From positions 6,481,601 to 6,545,600 of the forward strand of contig JARUPZ010000009.1 in assembly GCA_031213475.1 (NCBI GenBank): a stretch of 64,000 nt of DNA. Direction: 5' to 3'. This DNA comes from Nereocystis luetkeana (lineage: Eukaryota; Sar; Phaeophyceae; Laminariales; Laminariaceae). Both the position numbers and the translations under genes were made by a program. The notes below the pieces were generated by a model. It saw nothing but the letters and a program-made list of their open reading frames with translations. It was not told the DNA's origin and searched no databases. This document shows, one piece after another, positions 22,182 through 32,490 of this stretch (position 1 is its first letter; every line of letters starts with the position of its first letter).

Positions 22182-22540
22182 TTTTTTTCTTTCATCCCAT
22201 TTATTATCTTCGCACATCTTCTTCTCTCTCTCCTTCCAACTAACTCGTAACTCAGATCCGGGGTCACATAGCAGGCTCTTCTACCCCCTTCCCGCTAAGA
22301 CACGTACGTGCCACCATTTTTGACGCGAAAATATTTCAGCCTTTTCTTCCCTCGTCGACTCGCATCGAATTGTGCCTACCCACGCTGCAAGGCGCTCTCA
22401 ACAATTGAAGCCTTTTGATTATATTTTATTGTTTTTGCAAATAAAGTCAAGACTAAGTGTCCGACCCACCTGGGGCTCGAACCCGGGACTCAAACACAAG
22501 CAGAATTCGAGGTTAACCACTTGAACCATCGGGGCGATGG
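22182..22540 (-). mobile_element. tRNA-headed SINE copy 3
   Basis: Minus-strand head gccccgatggttcaagtggt, B box gggttcgagcccc, family body and a tail containing gggatgaaagaaaaaaaatt. It has a few short insertions relative to copies 1 and 2 (for example gactaagt inside aagtcaa..gtccgac). It runs from near A-run to head without truncation. Confidence 0.85.
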
Positions 22541-22979
22541 ATCGAACCGAATGCAATACTCTTTCCGGTATGAATTGATGTTGATTGGTTGTTGTGGGAA
22601 ACGATTAGATTCAGTGCAGCCCGAGAAAAGCGGTAATATCTAAGAAGAGGCAGGAAAAGTGTATACCCCTTATTCTTGTTTGGGAGAACCGAACGGCCAG
22701 ACAGAGTGGGAACACATAGAAGATTGTCGGTAGCAGATGGACACCACCCAAAATGGTTGGGGACAGCAATTTTCCGTGGCATGTGCAAATAAATACCGTT
22801 CGTACCGATGCGGTTAACGAGGCCGAGGATTACGCAAGGACCCAAAAAAGTTTTTTTATAAAGGAACGGAACGAATAACCACGAACAGCCTCGTTCTCTC
22901 CTGCTCGTCCCAATTATTTATGGTTGGAGTTCAGACACTAGAGCCTAGTATCACTAAAAACTCGGGGGGGGGGTATATG
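22541..22979. other. intergenic, no gene recognised
   Basis: Nothing identified. It ends in a G run (about 22965-22973) that pairs with the C run at 22992-22999 across a short AT-rich spacer, making a potential hairpin. Confidence 0.45.
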
Positions 22980-24115
22980 ATATCTATATATACCCCCCCA
23001 AAAAACATGACAGATAGTAAAAGTTGATATTTCTTAGTCATGTCCATATCACGGGTATTTTTCGATATATCGTTATGAAATGTGATATATGGAGGGTATA
23101 TGACATATCATGTCATATATCGTGTGATATATCATATATATATATATTGTGATACATTATACGTAAAAAATAGTGTTTTACATCATATACCTTGTATATT
23201 GTGATATATCACTTCATATTATCTGCCCTATATATCGTGCTTCCTTGAGCTATTCCAACCTATATACGTACATCGCCGCCGTTTTACATCGGTACTTGCT
23301 CGTGATTGGGCCCTGACATGTGCCACACGGATGGCGGAGCACTTGCTCGGTACTTACTTGGCGATCTGTGCCCGCTGAATACGATCCGATACACTAAATA
23401 CATGCATGAATTATTATACAACAACCCCTTCTCCGCGAGGTTATACGCCTTGTAGATTGGTGGTGTAATGCAGACAACAGTTAATTTGTGTATTGCGATG
23501 ACCACAACATTGTGTACACTCTCTGCCGGTAGTATTTGTACCAGGTACAAGGTAGGCACATATATATATCGATGTCGAAGGCGACTGCTTGCTGTAGCTG
23601 TGGCATGCTTGTGGCCGCAGGCGATGTCGCGTTCGACCCTCTCATCGCGGATCAAAACCGCACCACAGGGACACAGCAGCGGACACAGACCCCTGGTGCG
23701 TCCCCTAGTGTGTGCGTCACGCTTCGTACTCGTACTCGTACATACGTACCAGGTATATACTGCACGTGTATTCCGCTCAAAATGTACGCTCGAAAGATGC
23801 AAGACATTTCGTCAAGAAGACAGTAAAAGTAGACGTATTATGCCACATACATATATATCGGATAGCTAGATCACGTAATTGACCTCATAAAGGCCGATAT
23901 ATCATCTTATATCACCTTATATAGGCCGATATATCGCTTCACAGCGGGCGTATATATCATATACCAAATAAATATCATATCACCTTTTAGTCATATCGTC
24001 CTGAAAACCACTATATATAGCGATGTAATACGATATGATATATTTCGCATGTTCCGGCGAAAAAAGTCATGACTAACTCTGGAAATATCATTTCGTATAG
24101 GGGGTATATATAGGG
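22980..24115. mobile_element. candidate long-TIR element, AT-rich arms
   Basis: The left end (ctatatatacccccc at 22984, then ttgatatttct, then tagtcatg at about 23042) matches the reverse complement of the right end (ctatatataccccc, then atgatatttcc, then tagtcatg, at 24113 back to 24066). Both arms then run into arrays of gatatatc-type words (23045-23260 and 23880-24060). The 600-bp centre (23280-23870) has unrelated open frames on both strands and no recognisable transposase. This is consistent with a non-autonomous foldback or MULE-like element. The AT satellite alone could also produce part of the match. Confidence 0.4.
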
Positions 24116-24619
24116 TAGCCCTATACTGATACCAGGCTCTATAAGACACGCCCTCAGGAAGACTAAAGAGACTGACAAAGGGAAAACACCATGATTTATT
24201 CGATTTCGGACTAAAACGCAGACCCATATTATCCACTGCCGCATGTGCTCGTAGTCTGTTTGCCTTCCGGACACGGTGGCGAATGTGGCTCTATTTTTTT
24301 TATTTCTCGCATACAGCCCGAGACAGGTCTCAAGAATCTGACAGTTAGGAACGTTCTACTGTGATATACGGATTGTTAATAATTTCCAGGTAAGCATATG
24401 GGCTGAACTCGAGGAGGAACTACGGAATAGAAATTCGGAAGTGCAAGGGAACGGCAGGTAAGTATTTTCCTGAATGCACTGTACCCCTGAAAAATAAGAA
24501 TAAGTATAAAAAACCCCCAGGGCCACATCAGCCTCCCGGCAAAACTGCCTCTGATCCAAACCGTCCTCACCGGTAGGTGACGGGGTTTTTACTTTTGTTC
24601 CGCCACACAAACTCATCTC
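24116..24619. other. intergenic, no gene recognised
   Basis: Between the TIR candidate and the transposase relic. The sequence just before 24620 may be the decayed 5' part of the transposase gene, but I cannot follow a frame. Confidence 0.4.
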
Positions 24620-25967
24620 CCTTCTGCAAGCATGCAACAAAAAAAACTGCAACAAATCCTCAAGCACAAATCTATCTACGAGCGTCTGCCGCAGATCCCG
24701 CCGTTCCCGAGATATGAGCGCAGGCTGATGAACGAGCCAGGGCAGCGTACGGCGCACGCCTTCTCAGACACGAAGCTGGGGTGCGGGCCGACCAGCCACG
24801 AGATCCGAAGTACGGGCGGTTTCAGCTCGTCGAACGGTTCAATTTCTACCTGAAGCCCTAGCTTTTCGGAAACGACCAGTCGGAAAGGTGGGCCCCCGAT
24901 GAAAGTGAGCGCGTCTTCATCGCGCAGCCTTTTGTTGGGCAGGAAAAGAGGCAGTGCACGATCCAACCTCCTATTGCCACGAGACGGAAAACCATGTGGA
25001 GCGCGATCACTTTTCGAGGCACCGGGAAGCAGATCTCGCAGCTGGAAGAGAAGGCCTACGATTCTCGCGAGGACATTTTTCCCCAGACAAACGCGTGGTC
25101 GGGAAGCCACTGCTCCACGGAATAAGCTGAATCGTGCATTTCGAGAGGGACATATGCAAGGTCGGGGTAGGGCGCCCGCGGAGCAATCGCCGCCGACTCT
25201 GGAGTAGTTGCACGGACGGACAACGGACAAGTGTAAGGCATACATCCTTAAGGCGTACAACTCGTTTGTGCGGCATTACCCTAGAGGGTGCACGGACGCG
25301 CTGCACACCATGGATGCAGGCGTTGGGTCATTCATCAAGGTCGAGGTTGGCAACAAACTCGACCTTTGCCTTCAGAACGGGGACAAGCTTGAACGGTGGG
25401 AGAGCAATGGACACACTGCATCCGATCGACGCGACTTGCCCTTCGAGCGGGTCGCAACAGCCTTGGACACCGTCGACAATCACGCTGGCTACAGGTTCCG
25501 CCTGTTCGAGACGACATGGAGCCTGAGGACGGCGGACGCGACAGGTCTCGAACGAATCAACCAGGAGGGGCTGACGGGGCGTTTGGCTTCACGGACGATG
25601 AAACCGAGGACGACGTGGTAGGGGTCGAGGCGGGGCAGGGGTGTGCGGGTAGGGAGCTGTGCGGAGGGGATCGACGTGCAAGGAGCTGATGGGGAAAGTG
25701 ACGGAGATGGCAGCGGGAGGGCGGAGGGGGGGGGCGGGGAGGGTTGAGAATGGAGAGGGAGCGGATGGGTCACGGCACGGGGAGCAAAAGCAAGGAGAAG
25801 GGGAGCAGGACGAGGGCAGTGGGGAAGCGGACGAGGACGAGGACAACGATGCGGTGGGCGAGCACAGTGAGGACAAGGACGAGGACTACGAGGTGAAATG
25901 CGAGGACAGCTTGGAAGAAGGTGATGGTATACGGGTTTCATGGTTTTGTGAACATTGTTGCATTTAG
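24620..25967 (+). pseudogene. DDE_1-family transposase (pogo/jerky-like), broken
   Basis: This would have been a cut-and-paste transposase. Pieces occur in order but in changing frames. At about 24632-24840 is a lysine-rich segment. At 24811-25123 are KRQCTIQPPIATR, AITFRGTGKQIS and, near the end, NAW, which fit the DDE_1 core, followed by a stop. At 25208-25621 are KAYILKAYNSFVRHYPRGCT, MDAGVGSFIKVEVG and YRFRLF, where the Asp of MDAG corresponds to the third catalytic acid of DDE_1 enzymes. At 25580-25967 is a GFTDDETEDD segment and a long acidic tail, typical of these proteins. At least three frameshifts and internal stops make it non-functional. I did not find its terminal inverted repeats. 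Confidence 0.75.
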
Positions 25968-26634
25968 CCCCGTCTGTTGCAGCCCCTGAAATCCGTTTAC
26001 TGCACGGGTACTAACTCGGTACAGTATTCCTAGTGTCTAGGGGGCACTTGACAAGACGTTTCCTGACTTAAAATGTGCAGTGTTGTACTGTGTGGTTCTA
26101 TTTTCGGGAATAGTCCCAGGGTTTGACCGTTGAACACCGTGAAATACAAACCCTGTTTTCAGTTCCGTTCGTCCCCACACTCTCACCTGACAGCGGGAAA
26201 GAACCGCTTACTCTGCAGGACGACGAAGACAACATGTCTCTTGAGGATGAGGCAATCAACATGGGAATTCCGGATGTGTTTCGTCGTTAGAAGGCGAGAC
26301 CAACTGCTCTAGACGACTCCTAATGAAACGTGGTGTGTTGTGAATAGTGAGACTTAACATGAGGTGGTTTGGTCGCCTCATCACTCGCACGAGTCAGGAC
26401 CGCACGAAAAAAGTGTAAGAGCACTGTGTGCATCACGAGGAAGTCCAAAGGGTGCAGAGCATGACGCTACCGTACGGTGCCTACAGCACGTAAACAAGCG
26501 CGGCGGTGGGTGCGTGGGTTACGCTAGAAGGGCGTAATGACAAGGCGCAGACGGAAGGGACAGTCAGAGCGGGCGGGCAGAACAGTCTGCCGGGAGCTTC
26601 AAAAGCAGGCAGGGGAAACGATGTTCTGGAAGCT
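25968..26634. other. intergenic, no gene recognised
   Basis: Single-copy sequence between the transposase relic and the copia 5' LTR. No gene recognised. Confidence 0.5.
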
Positions 26635-26866
26635 CACGTGCTTGGTGCTTGAATCCATGTGTAACGGTATTTAGGAGTTCCACACAGGAAATATGCGTGT
26701 TTCTGTCTTGAGCGGTCGACGGGTTGGGACGTGCTCTGCCCACTGTTTCTTGATGTTCCCCCCTCTTTTTCTCGTATGTGTTTTACGTGTACTATATATT
26801 TACCCTGAGGGGCTTCAATGAACTGATTCAGGCTTGATCCATCATATCAGTGTGTGTGTACCGAAC
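26635..26866 (+). repeat. copia 5' LTR
   Basis: About 232 bp aligned with 33460-33674. Shared landmarks are cacgtgcttggtgc/cacgtacttggtgc, acaggaaat, cgggttgggacgtg, cttgatgttcccccct, ctgaggggct/ctagggggct, tgatccatcatatcagtg/tggtccatcatatcagtg and gtaccgaac. The 3' boundary is clear at ccgaac. The 5' boundary is approximate because similarity fades. Confidence 0.8.
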
Positions 26867-27620
26867 TCGTTAGCGTATGTTTCAATTGGAAGCACTTGCT
26901 GGTTAGGGCTACGCCGGGCGAGCAACTCCCCACTCGAGGAGGAGTGAGAGATTTCCAGTTTTTCGGATGGAGAGGCCATAGGGACCTCAGATGCACTACC
27001 GACAACGATGTCGGCAGGGACAGGAGTGCTACAGGAGTGCCGATAACAGCGACAGCAGAGCCAGTCGCGACGGCCGCGGCAGCGCCCGCGCAAAAACCTA
27101 GTAGCGCTCAGAGGGCAGAACTGCTTCGACAGAGAGCGGAGCAGAAACGAGCAGAATAGACGGGTCTTCGCCAGAGGGCGGAGCCGCAGGCCGCGATGAT
27201 GATATTACCATCCTGAAAAGAGAGATGTCCGAAATGACGCTCCGGTTGGAGATCAGAAAGGAGGAGCGAACAAGGACGGAGAGGTTACAGCGAGGGGCCG
27301 GAGGAGGAATGCGCCACCAGAGCCACATGGTCAGACGGGCACGTTCTTGGTTGGTTTTGGTAAGCTCTAGCCGATACTTGACAGCAATATGGAGGAAAAA
27401 TATTTTAACCGGTCGAAACAACTTCTGTCGTGTGCTGTCACCAACACCTGCGATGACGTATTGAAGGAAAATTGCGACCCGATGGTCTTGCAGGGCCCGA
27501 ATAGAAGGCGTCAGCAAGACCTCGACTACCGTTTCGGAACGCCAAGGGTAGCCGCGGCTCGCAGTGCATCCGAGGGCATCACCAAGCAAATATCGAATTC
27601 ATCTCTCCTGTATAAAATCT

Positions 27621-27871
27621 ATGAAATTGGAAGCCCTAGCCTTGCGAAGGCCGAGGTACGTCGCCACTACGTTCCGAGCGATGAATTTGACAACCAGGAA
27701 TACCAGAGAGAGTACATCAATGCTCATATGAAGGAGGGGGAGAATCTATGAAATTGGAAGCACTAGCCTTGCGAAGGCCGAGGTACGTCGGCACTAGGTT
27801 CCGAGCGATGACCTCGACAACCAGGAATACCAGACAGAGTACATCAATGCTTATATGAAGGAGGGGGAGGA
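27621..27871 (+). repeat. 127-bp tandem duplication in gag
   Basis: The stretch from atgaaattggaagccctagc (27621) to gaaggaggggga is repeated from 27748 with few changes. The period is 127 bp, not a multiple of three, so the duplication itself shifts the gag frame. The upstream frame ends at 27751 just after the junction. Confidence 0.9.
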
Positions 27872-28120
27872 CGCCACCTTTTCTCTCGAGAGGATGATCA
27901 TTTTTCGAGAACATCTTCGAAGTAGGGATTCCAAAACCGGACAAGGACGCGAACCTCTACCGACTGCAATGCCTGACATCCGTGTACGAGGTAGAAAAAC
28001 AACCTTGCAATACGCCCCGAACCTGACTCTCAACCTGCTCGAGGATCTGGTACGCATAACGTACCGGTAGTTGGAAGCGAATATATGCCAGGTGATCGAT
28101 AGATCGGCATAGGTCTTGAT

Positions 28121-28384
28121 AGCCACGGGCGGAGGTGGATCAGGTGGACAAGGGAGTGCCCCCGGTCCCAGCCCTGGCCACTACACGGGCGGCAGAGGTT
28201 GAAGGGCGAGCGATGCCGCTACCGGACACTGGGGGCAGCGACAGCAGCGCCAAGCCACGGGCGGAGGTGGATCAGGTGGACAGGGGCGTTTCCCCGGTCC
28301 CAGCCCTGGCCACTACACGGGCGACAGAGATTACACGGCGAGCGGTGGCGCTACTGGGCACTGGGGGCAGCGAAAGCAGCAACA
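28121..28384 (+). repeat. 132-bp (44-codon) in-frame duplication in gag
   Basis: Two copies, from 28121 and from 28253, share agccacgggcggaggtgg, gtcccagccctggccactac and cactgggggcagcga. The period is 132 bp, exactly 44 codons, so the Gly/Ser/Pro-rich block (GGGGSGGQG..PGPSPGHYTG) is doubled without frame change. The first copy carries the TGA at 28200. Confidence 0.9.
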
Positions 28385-29271
28385 ACAACAGCAACACCAG
28401 CATGATCGAGGCTGGACAGCCCAGAACTGGGGAGGTGTCCATTCGGGGAACAAGCACGGGAAGCCGAAGAAAACTCGGCAGAGGCAGGATCCAAACATCA
28501 ATGGCGACGGCGGACATCAGACATGGCCGCCATACGGAGACCGTGGCGGCGGGAGAAACCAGTCGTGGCCGCAGGTACGTGACGCACGCTTCGTCGGCCG
28601 CGGAGGACCCCTACCTGGTACCGACCGTACGTACAATGCCGCCGGTTATCCTCCTAACCTACGTCGGATGCAAGGCACCCACCCGGGAATACACGCTGCT
28701 GACCCCCGCCCAAGGTGTTACAGGTGCGGCGAGATAGACCAATTTCATGCGGACTGCCGTGCTATAGTGACATTGGTAGATGACCCGACGCCACTTAGCG
28801 CGGTTGACCAGGGCCACTTATCGACAAACACCGCCCAGTCTAGAACACCGCTCCTCCCCATCCGAGACCTCATTCCACAGAAACCGCAATATAAGCATCT
28901 GCAGCAGCAGTTCGAGCAGCAGGCACAGTACCTCGAACTGCAGGAGCAGCAGTCGCAGCCGCAGCACCAGCACCATACACGGTACCAGCAGCAGCAGCAG
29001 CAGCTCCAGCAGAAACCGCAGTACCAGCATGAGCAACATCAATACTACGAGCTTTCACAGCAGCAGCCACAGCAAGCACAGCAGCCGCAGCTGGCGCAGC
29101 AGTGGCAGCAGGCGCAGCTGGCGCAGCAGTCGCAGCAGGCGCAATAGGCGCAAAGCAGGCGCAGCAGGCACAGCAGTGACAGCAATACTACTCGTCTAGT
29201 GAAGAGCCCTCACATCTGATCACAGCTCAGTCTGCCTTGGTCGTTCAGTACGACGTTTTGGGTTGGGGATA

Positions 29272-29600
29272 GAGAGTTGGATTGCAGGCAACGGGGTGAT
29301 GACACACATGACCCACAACCCGGACCAACTGTATATCAGGCGACCCCTCTCCCCAGAGAACACTATAAAGTCATTGGTGACCGTACCGAGCTGGTCGTCG
29401 AGTACGTAGGCGGCGTGGATTTTGATTTTTTTTCAGCACAGAAGACGTACGAGTAACCTTGGAGAGTGTTTCGTTTATCCCAACCTTGAAGGTAAACTTG
29501 CCCTCTCTGCACACTATTCATTCCAAGGAAGCGATCACTTATACTGATGCCCACTTAAAGGGGTGACAGTTTGTTTTTCCCGAAGGACAAAGCGGGATCC
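29272..29600 (+). pseudogene. copia protease, active site lost
   Basis: The aspartic protease that would mature the polyprotein. At 29278 the frame reads WIAGNGVMTHMTH, which lines up with the copia protease start (a DSG or DTG active site followed by a THMTH-type motif). Here the triad is GNG, so the catalytic Asp is gone. After a frame change the text VTLESVSFIPTLKVNLPSLH (about 29450-29509) matches the family's second conserved block, a hydrophobic run ending in a leucine-rich NL.SL. Several stops and frame changes follow (for example TGA near 29563). No protease activity is possible. Confidence 0.7.
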
Positions 29601-29639
29601 AGACTGAGCGCCACACGTCCTCCCCCCTATTCTATTTTT

Positions 29640-30075
29640 ATTCCCTCACAGCGTACCCCGGCTTTGATGGGCGTGATGCCAGGTAACCCCCCTCCCCTCC
29701 CCCTCCCCCCCGTGCGCCGATGCCTGCGGTACAATCAGTGACGATGCTGGAAGTATCTCCTATGCCACCGTCGCCGGGGGTGATGGTAGCAGTAGATGAG
29801 ACGATGGTTGCTGGTTTCCCCCCTTTCCGCCTTATGCATGGTAGCCGGGCAACCCCCCCTCCCCCGGCCCCTCCCGTTGTGCGCCGATGCCTGCGGTACA
29901 ACTGGTGAGGACGCCTGGAGAGCATGTCATGCCGCTGTCGCCGGGAGTGATGGTAGCGGTAACACGGGCCGTAGCGGTAAAACCTGAGAAAACGGGAAAC
30001 CCCCGACCTCTACACACTGCGACAGTACCGAAACCTAGTCAGCCGGCATCGCCGTCAGGTAATCTCCCTGAATAA
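29640..30075 (+). repeat. low-complexity linker with 167-bp duplication
   Basis: A Pro/Val-rich, C-rich stretch between protease and pre-integrase. The text tgcgccgatgcctgcggtacaa occurs at 29713 and 29880, and similar text follows each (gtcgccggg(g/a)gtgatggtagc), a period of 167 bp. This is not a multiple of three, so any original frame is destroyed. Confidence 0.7.
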
Positions 30076-30149
30076 TGTCTTCCCCTGTTTCCCCCAGCAT
30101 CCGCCCGGCAATTGCTGCTGCCGTGCTCGTCCCCGGCGTTAGACGTTTC

Positions 30150-31224
30150 AACGTAGTGGACATGAACGTTTTCATGTGTGCAACGCCCACGCCCATGAGG
30201 GCCTTTTGCGCGAGACGGCCAAGCCGCAACGCGTTAAGCTCTGGTCACTTGCAGTGGGTGTGTCCAGGCGAAGGGGAGGCGTGCGTCCGTACCTACTACT
30301 GCATCGTCTCGAAAGGCACGCCCCCTACAGCGCGTTTTTGTTGACCTCGCAGGCCGCAGGAAAATCGCGTCTGCTAGTGGGGCCCGTTACCTGATCCCAT
30401 TTATGGATGACGCGACACGGATGGGGTGTCTGTACCCGCTTAAGGGCAACAGCGCCGCCGACGTGACCGCAGCGACCCGGAAATTTCTTGCTGGCGTCGG
30501 CGGATCCGTCGAGTGTTGCTGGACGGACAACTGCTCAGAGATCTTAAACGCACGTTTCGCGAGCTTCAGGGCCAACGAGAAAATCCTACACGAGTACACC
30601 GGGGTAGACGGTCCGACGCCCAACGGTTTGGTCGAGCGTGGACTAGGTATCATCCAGGAAGGCGGCATGGCCGCTTTCCTTGACCCCTCCCGGCTGTCCC
30701 TCGGGCAGCTCCTGGACCTGGACCACTACTGGGCGAAAGCAGCTATGTACATGAACGACTGCCTGAACACCACGACGACGACGGCGAACGCCCCTTTCAA
30801 GTCGCCACACGAGGCGTTGTGTGGGGCACTGCCGCCGCCCAACACCCTCGCGTTCATACAGTCCGGATTCCACCGCATACACAGGACGCACAAGTCTAAT
30901 CGCTTGGCCGAGCAGTGTGTTTACCTCAACAGGGGGGAAAACGACCCTCGCGACTGCCTCAAGGTGGTCACGTTTTGCAGGCGTAAGAGAAACCCGATGG
31001 ACACCACCTGTGAGGTGGAGCGCAAGTCGATTATAGAGAGTGCCCCGGAGGCGAGGAGGGAGTCAGTGCCGACACAGTGGGAGGCCGGCCTCCACGTCAG
31101 GTATTTACCGCCGGAGCCGGCGACTGTGTCGCCGGGGTTGCCACCGGTGGTGACGTCGCACCACCAGAGGTACCGCCGCTGCCGCCGCCGGGGGAGCCAC
31201 TTCAGGCGGCGATACCACCGGTGA
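30150..31224 (+). pseudogene. copia pre-integrase and integrase
   Basis: Integrase inserts the element's cDNA into the chromosome. The pre-integrase piece (30165-30280) reads NAHAHEGLLRETAK in one frame and then shifts. From 30280 to 31224 one frame is open: RASVPTTTASSRKARPLQR, VFVDLAGR, then MDDATRMGCLYPLKG, CCWTDNCSEILN and NGLVERGLGIIQEGG. The catalytic acids are Asp at 30343-30345, Asp at 30526-30528 and Glu at 30634-30636, with 35 residues between the last two, a complete D,D35E triad. TDNCSE has Cys where TDNGSE is usual. The C-terminal part continues to about residue 240 and turns basic (RYRRCRRRGSHFRRRYHR) before the stop. This is the best-preserved domain of the element. Confidence 0.8.
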
Positions 31225-31600
31225 TGACGCCGGCGCCACCCGAAGTGCCGCTGACGCCGAGGGTGATGTCGCCGTCATCCCCACCGGGGGACAATAGCCC
31301 TCAGGTCGAGGACGACTAGGGCCCCCCGGACAACGATTTCCTTCAACAGCGGCGGACGCGCGTGATGACAAGGACGATGACGGCCGCGCCACGTCAAGCG
31401 GGGATGCCGCCGCCGCCAGGGGTGATGTCGACGTCATCACCACCGGTGGTCGAGAACCCTCAGGTCAAGGACGACGAGCCCCCCCCCGGACAACGAGCTC
31501 CTTCAACCGGGACGGACGCGCGCGAGGACAAATTCGTACCATCAGACGTCACGTACGGCGAGGCCTGCTGACTACGCACGTTTCAACCGGCGACCGCCTA
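31225..31600 (+). other. Pro/Val-rich linker between integrase and RT
   Basis: GC-rich stretch with repeated motifs such as ccgccggggtgatgtcgncgtcatc, encoding Pro/Val/Ser-rich text in several frames (PPPGVMSTSSPPVVENPQVKDD). Similar low-complexity linkers occur between integrase and RT in copia polyproteins. No domain seen. Confidence 0.5.
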
Positions 31601-31649
31601 GCCAACCCGCCCCTGCTCTGTCAACATGTGACGGGGGAGAACTCTCGAC

Positions 31650-31880
31650 GCCCGCGACATTCCAGGAGGCCATTCGCTCGCGATATCATGCCAACTGGTT
31701 CCATGCCATGGAGTTGGATTTATACCATATTGATGTCCAACAAGCTTTTGTCCAGGCCGAACTCCAGGAACTAAATGATGCGGATTGCACAGGGCTGTAA
31801 AGCCCTGAGCGGCCAAGTAATGAGCTTGTATCGTAGCCTTTACGGCTTGAAACATGCATCTAGATCCCGGCATAGTCACC
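31650..31880 (+). pseudogene. copia reverse transcriptase remnant
   Basis: Three short pieces of the copia RT survive. TFQEAIRSRYHANWFHAMEL fits the N-terminal segment. YHIDVQQAFVQAEL (about 31722-31764) fits the block containing the first catalytic Asp. LYRSLYGLKHASRSRHSHLV (about 31828-31887) fits the conserved KSLYGLKQAPR region in another frame. The YVDD box and hundreds of bases around it are missing, and stops interrupt what is left. The domain cannot be functional. Confidence 0.75.
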
Positions 31881-31933
31881 TGGTCACCCGCTTAAAGAAT
31901 CTTATTTTATAACGGAGCCTCGCAGATCCGTAT

Positions 31934-32490
31934 ATGCATGCCCCCAACCTGAAGCACTGGCTGGCTGCGAGAGGGATTTTGGAGTATCTGAAGGCGAAAA
32001 GTAGCTACGGCGTTACTTTTCAGAGGGGCAGTGGATCAGATTTGGTGATTTATGCAGGCGCATCTTATGCCCCCCGCGACACTAGGAGAAAGCCTGTCTC
32101 GGGTGCAGCCGTGATGTGTCAAGGTGCGACCATTCAACGGATTTCTAGGACGCAGGAGATTTCCACAGTCTCCACAAGTGAGGCAGAGTACGTTGCGATG
32201 GCAGAGGGTTTCAAGGAGGCCCTTTTACTACGGTCAGTGTGGCGTTTTTTGTTGCCTGATTTTGGGGATCCGTGCGTTCATGTTTTTTAAGACAACAAGA
32301 GCGCGATCCAGATAGCGGTCAACCCCGTGACGAACTCTAACTCGAAACGCATAGATGTCCGTCAACACTTCCTTAGAGAACGTGTCTAGCCGGGGGAGTT
32401 TGAAATCACGCATGTCAAGTCGGAAAACTAACATGCCGACTTCTTGACGAAACCCCTTGAGAAAGACGCTTTCCACTTCCACATGAACTT
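31934..32490 (+). pseudogene. copia RNase H domain, catalytic Asp lost
   Basis: RNase H removes the RNA template after reverse transcription. The frame from 31934 reads PNLKHWLAARGILEYLKA, then DLVIYAGASYAPRDTRRKPV, SGAAVMCQG, STSEAEYVAMAEGFKEALLL and, after a TAA at 32288-32290, DNKSAIQIAVNPV, KRIDVRQHFLRERV and ADFLTKPLEK. The SEAEY Glu and the DNKSA Asp are present. In the first block the family has YADAS or similar, and here codon 32057-32059 (ggc) gives YAGAS, so that Asp is replaced by Gly. Stops at 32288, about 32386 and about 32428 break the frame. Confidence 0.8.

Larger units (their letters stand above)
27062..29147 (+). pseudogene. copia gag polyprotein, frame-broken
   Basis: The structural protein of the element, which packages RNA in cytoplasmic particles. 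Segments follow one another in different frames: an Ala-rich then charged stretch (27062-27300, with RAELLRQRAEQKRAE and a likely coiled coil DDDITILKREMSEMTLRLEI), a central part (27389-27751, LDYRFGTPRVAAARS), then 27855-28070. From 28119 a Gly/Gln-rich basic region runs in one frame, with a TGA at 28200, into a zinc knuckle at 28716-28757 and a polyglutamine tail to 29147. The knuckle reads CYRCGEIDQFHADC. Its spacing is CX2CX4(Q)X4C, with Gln where the CCHC family has His. Two internal tandem duplications (27621-27871 and 28121-28384) are annotated separately. Confidence 0.75.

Noticed and set aside
23040..24060. AT-rich replication origin or centromere core
   Set aside because: The gatatatc arrays are suggestive, but nothing in the sequence distinguishes an origin from a transposon arm or simple repeat.
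24676..25260. 194-codon minus-strand frame
   Set aside because: It is antisense to the DDE_1 transposase relic, whose plus-strand motifs explain the coding signal.
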